DNA of 64,000 bases from Microbulbifer sp. A4B17 (GTDB taxonomy: Bacteria; Pseudomonadota; Gammaproteobacteria; Pseudomonadales; Cellvibrionaceae), in contig NZ_CP029064.1 of the NCBI RefSeq assembly GCF_003076275.1, forward strand, positions 3,048,501 through 3,112,500. The letters are read 5' to 3'. The position numbers and the translations under genes are program-made. Below the pieces are notes generated by a model. That model saw only the letters and a list, made by a program, of their open reading frames with translations. It ran no database searches and was not told the origin of the DNA. Positions 18,285 to 25,949 of the stretch are shown here, piece by piece. How positions within the stretch are numbered: the stretch's first letter is position 1; each line of letters opens with the position of its first letter.

Positions 18285-18620
18285 TTATCTAATCAATAGA
18301 GAAAGCAATCTAATATTACCGCCAGCTGAACAGTTTTCATCATCGATTACCAGGTTTACTTCTTTTCCTGCTGAATGAGCGGTGAGAGCAATAGAAAGGA
18401 TATGATCTAAATTCGGTGCATTTTCATCTGCCTGCACCATTGAGTTAGCATCACTACAATCAAGTGGATCAGGCATCTCATCCTTTAACATTAAGTTTAC
18501 CCTTTTACTTCCCCATCCAAGAGAAATTTGTTCGATGCTTGTCCATCCGGAGTATTCTGCTGCATAGCTATTAGCACTCAGCAAACCTGCCACTATAATT
18601 GCTGCTAACTGACGTTTCAT
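18285..18620 (-). CDS. Small exported two-cysteine protein (family copy 2)
   Basis: A 111-residue member with a signal peptide (MKRQLAAIIVAGLLSANSYA). The mature part starts AEYSGWTSIEQIS and follows the family plan: first Cys (PLDCSD), helix HILSIALTAHSAGKEVNLVI, second Cys (DENCSAGG), end strand LLSLLIR. AAGGATTTATA precedes the ATG. It is strongly diverged from its neighbours except for the A-x-x-A-G-K-x-V core, so the copies are old. Function unknown. Confidence 0.75.
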   Translation of the reverse strand: MKRQLAAIIVAGLLSANSYAAEYSGWTSIEQISLGWGSKRVNLMLKDEMPDPLDCSDANSMVQADENAPNLDHILSIALTAHSAGKEVNLVIDDENCSAGGNIRLLSLLIR

Positions 18621-19354
18621 TATAAATCCTTATTTCTATTTTGGAACGATAACTGTTTCATTTGTACCAGTTATAGTAACTTTACCTCATTTTTTTACAA
18701 ATGAGGTAAAATCCAACTTATCTATTTTATACACAGTGAATTTGTTCAGCAACTTATACGAAAGCAAATAATTAGTACCGTATTGTAATTTTATCGATTC
18801 GAAGCCCCCAGACACCTGACTAAACCTTAAGGTTAATGCCCACTACCAGCGACTCTTGAAAGATTAAGAATTGGCCCTGTGTTTTTTAGAGAGTAATCCA
18901 TTTGATCGCAGTGAAATAGAAACGTCCAAATTCCATTGCACCTTTTTGGCGGACAGCTCTGTAGAAGATCGATTGATCTACTTGCTGTTGAGGCTGACGC
19001 TATCACGTGCCAGGCCAATCCCGAAGGTGATCGTGCAGCACTCTTTTAAGCCCCAGGATTTGGTGGATGCATAAGCCCTTGCCAGCTGTATGACCGACCC
19101 ATGTTACCTTTTAACCAATAGGTGTCCTGAATTTTTCGCTTACTAAATCCTACTAATTTCCACCCAATGTCCTAACGCTATCCGTTCTGTTTTTATCCAA
19201 ACCCACCGTTTCGAGCCTCAAGTAGAACTCCCCACGATTTCATAGCGCTTAACTCTAAACCAGAAAGAAATAGCCATTAGAATAGGCATCAGAAATAAAA
19301 ACCAGAGAAGGCGAACCCGTCAGATCCGCCACTCGCAAAGTCAAACTATTACCT
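18621..19354. other. Intergenic region with possible gene debris
   Basis: About 730 bases. A stretch at 18870-19075 (+) is less AT-rich than the surroundings and open for 67 codons from a TTG, but has no ribosome-binding site and I recognise no family; it may be the remnant of a lost gene. Nothing else is visible. Confidence 0.4.
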
Positions 19355-19693
19355 TTAAGAAGCTTTTAACCTTATTCGATTCGCTTTACAGTAATCGTTT
19401 AAAGTAGTAGATACTTTAAACTGTATAGATACCGGAAGTCCCATACTGAAAGCGGTCAAAAGAGTACTATAAGCTGCTGAACTGTTAACCGCATTGTGCT
19501 CAATATAAAAGCCATCGGGGCAGCTTGCATTGGGCTCTGTACTTGGCACAATCGATATCGCCCACGCATTACTACCAGAAGGCCAAACATCTAAATTCTC
19601 AATCGTATCCGTATGAGTTACCCAGTCTTCAGCTAGCGCAGACGTACTCATTAAGATTACTGCTAACATTGCAACTATACTTCTTCTCATCAA
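19355..19693 (-). CDS. Small exported two-cysteine protein (family copy 3)
   Basis: A 112-residue member with a signal peptide (MMRRSIVAMLAVILMSTSALA). It follows the family plan: a Trp near the mature start (EDWVTHTDTIENL), first Cys (NASCPDG), the helix AAYSTLLTAFSMGLPVSIQF, second Cys (NDYCKAN), end strand RIRL. The A-G-K of the helix end is replaced by M-G-L. AGGATATATTG precedes the start. Function unknown. Confidence 0.72.
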   Translation of the reverse strand: MMRRSIVAMLAVILMSTSALAEDWVTHTDTIENLDVWPSGSNAWAISIVPSTEPNASCPDGFYIEHNAVNSSAAYSTLLTAFSMGLPVSIQFKVSTTLNDYCKANRIRLKAS

Positions 19694-20213
19694 TATATCC
19701 TAAAAATCACTATAATAAAAAGGTGAGGCTTGTGTATCCTAGCACAATCTTGCACCTCTCCTACTCGGTACTCAACAATAAATTAAACAGAATCAGCGTT
19801 TCAATTAGAGTGACAAACCTCATAAGCTTTCTGTTTTAAAAAAGCAAATACATCTTATTCATAATTCTATATAACTCACACAACAATTACCTTCTGGGCA
19901 GCCCGCTGCCCAAATCAAATATTTTCATACCGTGAAATTCACACTATTAACTTCAAATAAAAACAAAAGATAGAAAAATAATTTACCTATCAAATAGCAC
20001 TCAGATACCCTTGCCTAATTACTTACCCCATAAAAGAGAACTTCAAATAGAGCTGATGCACCAACAATTAAAGACATCAATACTTACACCAAATTCTGAG
20101 ACGAATTCACTCGGGGCCAAAAGAAAAACAGCGAACGTATTTCCGGACATCCATCAAAGAAGTATACTTGGTTTGCGATATTCCACTACATTACGAGTAA
20201 AGATCTGCAGGCC
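19694..20213. other. AT-rich intergenic region
   Basis: About 520 bases, no supported gene. Open stretches on the plus strand (for example 20011-20244) lack ribosome-binding sites and recognisable sequence. Confidence 0.45.
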
Positions 20214-20546
20214 TCAATATCGAATAAACAATCTACTTATATAGCACCAGTTAGTGCTATCATCAAAATTAATTGTAACCTCTTTCCCTCCTGACGCTCC
20301 TGTCAAAGCCACACTAAACATTAATTTTAGCCCTTGCTCTGTAACACCATTTTCCCCCAGAACCACCCAATGGTGCTTTGGGTCATTACCATTAACACAG
20401 GCACTAGAGTCGTCATCAAAAGTTACAACAAACCGACCATCCCCGTGAGGGTATACTTTTGTGATCGTTGAAGTAAACCAAACCTCCTCCGCAACTGCAG
20501 GAAATGAAAAAACAACTAAAAAAACAAAAGCTCTTAACCTTAACAT
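20214..20546 (-). CDS. Small exported two-cysteine protein (family copy 4)
   Basis: A 110-residue member, nearest relative of the copy at 20759-21091. It has a signal peptide (MLRLRAFVFLVVFSFPAVA) and mature start EEVWFTSTITKVYPHGDG. First Cys (SSACVNG), helix KLMFSVALTGASGGKEVTI, second Cys (NWCYISR), end strand LFIRY. The pair shares much of its mature sequence and even the DNA around the stop codon, so it came from a recent tandem duplication. Function unknown. Confidence 0.78.
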   Translation of the reverse strand: MLRLRAFVFLVVFSFPAVAEEVWFTSTITKVYPHGDGRFVVTFDDDSSACVNGNDPKHHWVVLGENGVTEQGLKLMFSVALTGASGGKEVTINFDDSTNWCYISRLFIRY

Positions 20547-20758
20547 ACAACCACCCTAAACCCAGAAAATAAAAGCCAGAATTCCAATAAAGGCTGCGCG
20601 ATTGCAAGGATTACCGCACATTCTATACCTTGACCATATATCTACCGGAAGCCTATGCGTTTACTAAATACAAAGAGAAAACAATAACAACGCCTTGTAA
20701 GTTCTACTATATAGTTAAAGACTGCTCGCAAAACGCTAGCACCTTGCAAGCACAGCCC

Positions 20759-21091
20759 TTAATATTTAACAAACAATCTATTTATATAACAGGTGCTACT
20801 GCTACCATCAAAATTAATTCGAACTTCCTTCCCTGCTGCAGCTCCCGCTAAAGCCGCACTAAACATCAGATTTAACCCTTCCTCAGTCACACCATTCTCC
20901 CCAACTTTTACCCGATGGTACTTGGGGTCAATACCGCTTGGACAGCCGGGAGAGTCGTCGGCAAAAGTTATAACGAAATGACCATCCCCATGGGGATATA
21001 CCCTTGTGACCGTTGAAGTAAACCAAACTTCCTCCGCAACAGCAGAAAAAGAAAGTAGAAATAAGCAAATAAAAGCTTTAAGCCTTAACAC
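20759..21091 (-). CDS. Small exported two-cysteine protein (family copy 5)
   Basis: A 110-residue tandem duplicate of copy 4, with the same length, signal peptide (MLRLKAFICLFLLSFSAVA) and mature start EEVWFTSTVTRVYPHGDG. Cys in DSPGCPSG and STCYINR, helix NLMFSAALAGAAAGKEVRI between them. Differences from copy 4 concentrate around the first Cys and the segment DPKYHRVKV, suggesting that face is under divergent selection or relaxed constraint. Function unknown. Confidence 0.78.
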   Translation of the reverse strand: MLRLKAFICLFLLSFSAVAEEVWFTSTVTRVYPHGDGHFVITFADDSPGCPSGIDPKYHRVKVGENGVTEEGLNLMFSAALAGAAAGKEVRINFDGSSSTCYINRLFVKY

Positions 21092-21129
21092 ACTATCACC
21101 CTAAACTTATTAAATAAAACTAAAACAAT

Positions 21130-21476
21130 TTACTTAAAGATTTCAATAAAGGCCGCACGATTGCAAACTGAAGAGTCCTCATAGCTATATATAGAAACTT
21201 TTTTACCAGTGGTCAGCGCAGTAAGGGCAGAGCGGCGTAAGCCCGACCATGAATCTCTTCATTATTCCCTGCATTACCTGCCACTGATAACGGAAAGGTT
21301 ATGGACTCACCGCTACACAAGCCATTACCATTAGCAGTCTTCACCGTAAACGACATACCGTTTGCTGCGGTATTTGCGACTGCCGTAATCTCAACACTTT
21401 GGGCTATATATCCACCGGAAGCCCATCCATTTACCGAACACAGGGCACAAAATAATAGCAACGCCTTCTTCATCAC
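21130..21476 (-). pseudogene. Small exported two-cysteine protein (copy 6), frameshifted
   Basis: The frame from 21476 encodes a signal peptide (MMKKALLLFCALCSVNGWA) and a mature part with first Cys (NGLCSGES), then after HGRAYAALP it runs into a stop at 21213. Moving one base in the CCC run of GCTCTGCCCTTACTG (a fourth C would restore it) gives TALTTGKKVSIYSYEDSSVC and IEIFK to a stop at 21130, which is exactly the family's helix, second Cys and end strand. It is closest to the copy at 33996-34330. A real one-base deletion or a base-calling error; both fit. Confidence 0.72.
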
Positions 21477-21854
21477 AGTGCACCCTTTTCTGAAGTTTTA
21501 ACTTAAGTGAAAAGCTCCGCCTATATTACCACTAACCGCACCCATTCACATCAGTTTAAAAAGATAAGCCCCTTACAACACTATCAATTTAACAGTAGAT
21601 AGACTCACTACCTATCTACACGAAGATGCCAACTCATAAGGCCAACGACCTAAAAAGTTAGTATCCATACCATTGCACCCAGGCAATATAAAAAAGGATT
21701 ACCCTTTCTACAATATACTGCTATTTTCCGCTTATCTCCTCAGCACTATCCTTTCTGACCATGTCCCAAATTGACTATTTCTAGCCCAACTGAAACTCCC
21801 TATAACATCATAATGCTTAGCACTAAACCAAAATAAAACAATTGCTAAAATCGA

Positions 21855-21873
21855 CCCCAGCAGTTTGCTGGGG
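21855..21873 (-). terminator. Terminator hairpin after copy 7
   Basis: Perfect 7-bp stem CCCCAGC / GCTGGGG with a 5-base loop. Read on the minus strand it is followed by TCGATTTT, 110 bases after the stop of the gene ending at 21983. The rest of 21477-21982 holds no gene. Confidence 0.55.
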
Positions 21874-21982
21874 CTCTCTGGGCAGAGGTTCCGCTTCCAG
21901 TCTTTTTTTGGTTCATCATGACGTATGGATGTCTAGGATTGCCCCTTCAAACAACTATTTATCCATCAGAAAGCCTGGTCTC

Positions 21983-22351
21983 TTAGCCTTCTTTCAATCG
22001 AAGATGATAAACTCCCTGAGACCAAACCTCTCCCCACGACTGTGTACAAGAAGAAAACTGATCCTCCCGAAACCATAGGGTTACCTCCCTTCCTGTCGCA
22101 TGAGCAGTGGTTAGAAGAGTTAAGGCTGCCTTACAGGACTCCACAGCAAACTCACCCACGTCTTCTGTAACTCTACAAATTCCCACACTATGAAAATTAG
22201 TATCTCCAGTACTATCTTTTATGCTAGCGTGAATATTTCCATTTGCAGCAACTTCTACTGTAGAAACATCACCAGTACATGTCTGGCTATCAGAATAAGC
22301 GTTAACAGAGGCAAGAAGACACCCAAGCAATAAAATTTTTCCGTTATTCAA
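21983..22351 (-). CDS. Small exported cysteine-rich protein (family copy 7)
   Basis: A 122-residue member when started at TTG 22351, which has AAGGGTG upstream and gives a clean signal peptide (NNGKILLLGCLLASVNA). GTG at 22360 or a longer start at 22399 are alternatives. It differs by having four mature Cys (QTCTGD, GICRVT, ESCKAA, SSCTQS), so two disulfides are possible. The core helix is AALTLLTTAHATGREVTLWF and the end is GVYHLRL. Function unknown. Confidence 0.7.
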   Translation of the reverse strand: MNNGKILLLGCLLASVNAYSDSQTCTGDVSTVEVAANGNIHASIKDSTGDTNFHSVGICRVTEDVGEFAVESCKAALTLLTTAHATGREVTLWFREDQFSSCTQSWGEVWSQGVYHLRLKEG

Positions 22352-22932
22352 ATAATTCACCCTTGAATAATATCCGTCTTGTAGTTTTATGGTCACCATT
22401 AAATAGTAAGTATAAGTCGCAAACTCTATTTATAAAAGAGTAAAACTCTCCGAAAAACCTCTCAAAACTTCAGATCGCCCCTCTTAGATATTAAACACAC
22501 CAAGAATCGCTTAAATAATTAATACAGACAGGCGCCCCAATAAAATAGTAAGGAGCTCACTAAACTATTTTTTATTCACCTTTCAACCTGCGGGCATCCA
22601 GAAACAACCTCCACATCTCACCCAATTAAAACCAAGTTATAGCCTTTCCAAAAATGAGCTTAATCTTGGCGGATTGACACCAGGGCCCACCAACCAAAAA
22701 CCGATGCTTGAGCAATAGAAACAACCTTAGCTATAAGCGCCATGGAGTTGAAACAAGGATCAAATGCTTTCTCGAACCTACATGCACAACCGAACGGACA
22801 GAATAGGTGAGATAACAAATAATATATAATTTACACCAGCTAGCGAGTGCAATCAAAATATTGTATCATACACCCCTACACTAACACCTTTATATTTTTT
22901 AAAATTTTATAATTTACTACAGGAAAATCAAA
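22352..22932. other. AT-rich intergenic region
   Basis: About 580 bases without a supported gene; it contains the divergent promoters of copies 7 and 8. CTACAGGAAAATCAAA precedes the ATG at 22933. Confidence 0.45.
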
Positions 22933-23265
22933 ATGAGAATTTTGGTAGTGGTTTTGCTGAGCTTTTATTCTGCATTCAGCAATGCCGAGCTTACTTATTC
23001 AGGAAAGATTTCCCAAATTCATACGGGTCCGCAATATCAAGGGCGAATCTTTATTGAAACTGAAGACACCCCAACCGGGGAGGTAACCTGCTCAACAAAT
23101 GCCAGCTTTTCATTTGCTTTCGAGGGAACTACCGAAGAAGGGAAGATGTATTTAAGTATTCTTTTATCAGCACTGGCAGCCAAAAGAGATGTAGTAATAA
23201 AGAGCAGTGATGACTGTAGTATTTATTCAAATGTTGCTGATTTAAGAAATCTGTCTATACATTAA
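22933..23265 (+). CDS. Small exported two-cysteine protein (family copy 8)
   Basis: A 110-residue member and the only one in this block on the plus strand. Signal peptide MRILVVVLLSFYSAFSNA, mature start ELTYSGKISQIHTG, first Cys (EVTCSTN), helix MYLSILLSALAAKRDVVIKS, second Cys (DDCSIYS), end strand LRNLSIH. A ribosome-binding site AGGAAA lies 10 bases upstream. The opposite orientation shows the family did not expand only by simple tandem duplication. Function unknown. Confidence 0.78.
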   Translation: MRILVVVLLSFYSAFSNAELTYSGKISQIHTGPQYQGRIFIETEDTPTGEVTCSTNASFSFAFEGTTEEGKMYLSILLSALAAKRDVVIKSSDDCSIYSNVADLRNLSIH

Positions 23266-23469
23266 TTTAAGCAGCAAAGACAGGTTAACATATGGATGTA
23301 TTGGGGGATAACTCCATCATCACTCCAATCTAAACTATTAAAGTCATCTTAAAGGTTGAGCGGGCTCAGTTCAGGCAGTACGATAACCTCGGTAAACTCT
23401 GAGTACGGGGTATAACCGACTAGTTACGCTTCCTTATGTGGGACTTGTGGACTAATGCAGCCGGTATAT

Positions 23470-24180
23470 AGACCCTAGAAAGCACGGTGCTATTGCCGGT
23501 AGCACTCTTCCTACCCACGAGTGATTGGGTATCAATTCTAAGCACAGGCTTTACTTCAGTCAAAACTTGGAAGGCCATTTATAGATTTAGTGGATTCAAT
23601 AGAGGCGGTGCAGTAGGCGCGATCCGGGCCATAGAAAAGGACGGCGCATCCACCACTCTCGGTGTTGGTAATCGGGCACGGCTTATCGAAAGCGGGGCAA
23701 GTGAACGCTCTCCCGGTGCCGTTGGAAGTCAGGTTGCCATTACTGTAGGCGCACTCACCTCAGTTGCTTTGGTAACAGCATTGGACTCAGCGCTTTCATA
23801 GACTGTTATAAAGGCTGTGGAATATCTCACCATCGGCGGCATGGCCAGCGGTAGTCCGGTGGTAAGCGGCATTCCGGGAAGACTTTTTCTTCATCGATCA
23901 CCGTATAGATAGCCATCAGATGATAAGTCTCCAGCTGGTATTCAAACAGGCAGATACAGTCTTCGTTGCAGCCTCCGGTGGTTAAAAGCCCAGAGTGGCC
24001 GTTTTGATCGCACAGCCTGGCAAAGGTATCGCCATTGTTGACTGTGCCAGGAACTCGGCCGAGCTTATCGTAGAAGGTGCCAGCCACCTGGATCTTGGCA
24101 TTAGAGCTGACAGTGCGCTCACCGAAGGTATTGTATTCAAAGCTACTGCGACCGCTGTTGAGGAATTAATAATTTTCAAT
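23470..24180 (-). pseudogene. Decayed Rhs/YD-repeat fragments
   Basis: The DNA at about 23611-23760 is clearly similar to 27418-27560 inside the intact rhs gene (shared blocks include GCGATCCGGGCCATAG, CGGCTTATCGAAAG and GGAAGTCAGGTTGCCATT), with the reading frame on the minus strand broken by many changes. The similarity seems to reach down to about 23470. Farther on, 23830-24180 (minus) reads FEYNTFGERTVSS, then GTFYDKLGRV, which is YD-repeat-like but from a different section, and contains stops. This is debris of one or two former rhs genes downstream of the present toxin-immunity pair. Confidence 0.7.
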
Positions 24181-24714
24181 TCTGCTTGTTAAATCAGGAC
24201 AACCTTAATTTAAGCGCGAATTATTGATAGGAAGTTAATACTTTTATAGATAAAGCCCATAAAAATATAGGCACGAAAATAATCTTATTGGATTTTATTC
24301 AGTTTGTTTTAGTGTCAAAGCTGCGTAGAATTGGCAGATATTTATCGATATATTGGCCGTAATTGAGTATGCCTGAATAGGCTCGCAACCAAAAGATCAA
24401 GAAACCCAAGAGCTTTCCAACCCCATCTCTCAAAGGAGAACGGTAGCGTGACGTAAGAGTAAGTAAAAGGCGCTGACCCAAGGTGGTGACACACCAGGGG
24501 CCAGCTAACCAAATTGATAACCCTAGTATCAAAGTGGCTCAGTGGATAATACGCTAGAAACCCGCTCGTCTTCAATAAAGTGGAGCAGATTCAGAGGCTT
24601 GAATAGATCCTTCAAGCCCTGGCAGCGTTGCATCTGTCTTTTATTATTCTACGCTTACCGTTCTCGTGCACCGCCCTTCACTTCTGCCACGTATTACTTA
24701 CCAAGCATCCCCCA
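24181..24714. other. Region without recognised gene
   Basis: About 530 bases. Overlapping open frames on the minus strand (24299-24575) and plus strand (24542-24757) show no recognisable family or ribosome-binding site. Probably more element debris. A short hairpin TGCGGA-AGA-TCCGCA at 24715-24729 lies just upstream of the csrA start. Confidence 0.4.
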
Positions 24715-24759
24715 TGCGGAAGATCCGCACACGATTTTTAGTCTCTGCAGGAAATGACC

Positions 24760-24930
24760 ATGTTGATTTTAAAGCGCCGGACCGGCGAGAACTTAAGAAT
24801 TGGAACCAATATCTCAGTTACAGTATTGGAGGTCAAAGGCAGTCAAGTGAAGATAGGGATCAATGCCCCCAAATCCCTGCCTGTTTACCGCGAAGAAATT
24901 TATGTGCGTATCAGGAGGAATAACAAGTGA
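24760..24930 (+). CDS. csrA: CsrA-family RNA-binding regulator (orphan copy)
   Basis: A 56-residue protein matching CsrA/RsmA along its length: [34 protein letters not shown] and [10 protein letters not shown]. Leu4 and Arg44, which contact GGA motifs in RNA in CsrA, are kept. CsrA dimers bind GGA near ribosome-binding sites and repress or stabilise mRNAs. The ATG has AGGAA 8 bases upstream, within GCAGGAAA, itself close to a CsrA site, and another GGA lies in the 24715-24729 hairpin, so self-control is plausible (inference). The tail RIRRNNK is short and basic. The location between Rhs debris and a transposase remnant suggests an acquired accessory copy, not the housekeeping gene. Confidence 0.85.
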   Translation: MLILKRRTGENLRIGTNISVTVLEVKGSQVKIGINAPKSLPVYREEIYVRIRRNNK

Positions 24931-24940
24931 GAAACTGAAT

Positions 24941-25234
24941 ATGCCGAAAGGGCTGCCCTTTCGGCACGATCACTATTTAGAGCTAGTGGACTGGAGTGGT
25001 CGACATCTAGGTCCCAGAAAGCGCGGCCCCATTTCTGAGAAGGCTCCTTCCATACTCGAACGCCTGGGTATACCACCAAAATACTGGTTGTATCTCAGCC
25101 GTAGTTTTGAATACTGCTTTAATGGCTTGGTTGGATCAGCAGAGACTGTACGACAAGCTTGTATCAAACTCGGGAAACGCTGGGTACACGGCACCAGCAA
25201 TTGCCAACGCTACCTTTCTGGTGCACCCTGCTAA
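24941..25234 (+). pseudogene. C-terminal remnant of a transposase (REP-type/Y1 family tail)
   Basis: The open frame from ATG 24941 reads MPKGLPFRHDHYLELVDWSG, then GPISEKAPSILERLGIPPKYWLYLSRSFEYCFNGLVGSAE. From memory this resembles the C-terminal tail of transposases common in marine gammaproteobacteria (LPF-x-YLELVDWTGR ... ILERLGL-x-WL ... F-x-GLVG). The catalytic part is absent, so it is a remnant or a separate tail gene. It starts 10 bases after the csrA stop. Assignment is by recalled motif pattern only. Confidence 0.55.
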
Positions 25235-25458
25235 TTCCGACTCCCTGCCACTGCCTTCATTCCTTTCAGATTTTACCTAAAACCCTACTTTTCAAATCCG
25301 AAGCATAATGCTTGGCCCTTTCATTATGCCTTAGTACCAATTCAAGAAAAACCAGTCATCAACAGGAGGGAGTACCTGCACCTCGGTTAGCCCCCTACCC
25401 TTATCTATGGGTGTCCAAAAAAACATACTAGAAATTAATTTTTACTGTCACTTAAAGA

Positions 25459-25484
25459 AATAGCCCCACAGCTATAGGGCTATT
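25459..25484 (-). terminator. Terminator of the rhs-immunity operon
   Basis: 8-bp perfect stem AATAGCCC / GGGCTATT with a 10-base loop, 17 bases after the immunity gene stop on the minus strand, followed there by TCTTTAAG. Confidence 0.65.
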
Positions 25485-25500
25485 AAATTGTAACAACAAA

Positions 25501-25938
25501 TTAGTTAGAGAGCGCAAACTTCTCCAAGTAGTCAAAGAGGTTGCTATATGGTGACTCCTGCCATGTCTCTACTTCGTGATCATAGAAATATATTTTTGGC
25601 TCACAAATACCATCAACGACCTTAAACCCATAAAAATCGCCGGAACCATTTTCCGAAATCAACACATGACCACTACGAATTGCATCATACTTATAATTAA
25701 TATCGACCAAATGCCAGTCGCTACTATCGTCTAGAGAAAACACGTTAGAAAATGCAAAATATCCTCCACCGTACTTAAAGATGAAATTCTTATAGTCGGC
25801 AGGAAGCTTGGCACCAAGCTTCTCTTCAGCTACAGCTACGGCTGCTTCATTGGGACTTTCATCTGATTCCATTCCAAACCAAACAGGATGGTCATTTTTT
25901 GTTTTCTCTACTAACTCTTTAAAAGCTTCGAAATCCAT
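25501..25938 (-). CDS. SUKH (SMI1/KNR4) family immunity protein
   Basis: A 145-residue cytoplasmic protein of the SUKH superfamily: ESPNEAAVAVAEEKLGAKLPADYKNFIFKYGGGYF (region about 27-61) is the SMI1/KNR4 signature E..LG..LP.DY..F....GGG, followed by strand SNVFSLDDSSDWHLVDIN and the C-terminal helix SNLFDYLEKF. SUKH proteins are the commonest immunity proteins to nuclease toxins of polymorphic toxin systems. The gene starts 11 bases after the rhs toxin stop, so it is co-transcribed and expected to neutralise the toxin tip in the producing cell. Confidence 0.9.
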   Translation of the reverse strand: MDFEAFKELVEKTKNDHPVWFGMESDESPNEAAVAVAEEKLGAKLPADYKNFIFKYGGGYFAFSNVFSLDDSSDWHLVDINYKYDAIRSGHVLISENGSGDFYGFKVVDGICEPKIYFYDHEVETWQESPYSNLFDYLEKFALSN

Positions 25939-25949
25939 AATGTAACCCG

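Noticed and set aside
18871..19074. 67-codon frame of higher GC than its surroundings
   Set aside because: Only a TTG start, no ribosome-binding site and no family recognised; noted as possible debris only.
24299..24757. Overlapping frames on both strands before csrA
   Set aside because: No ribosome-binding site or family features; treated as element debris.
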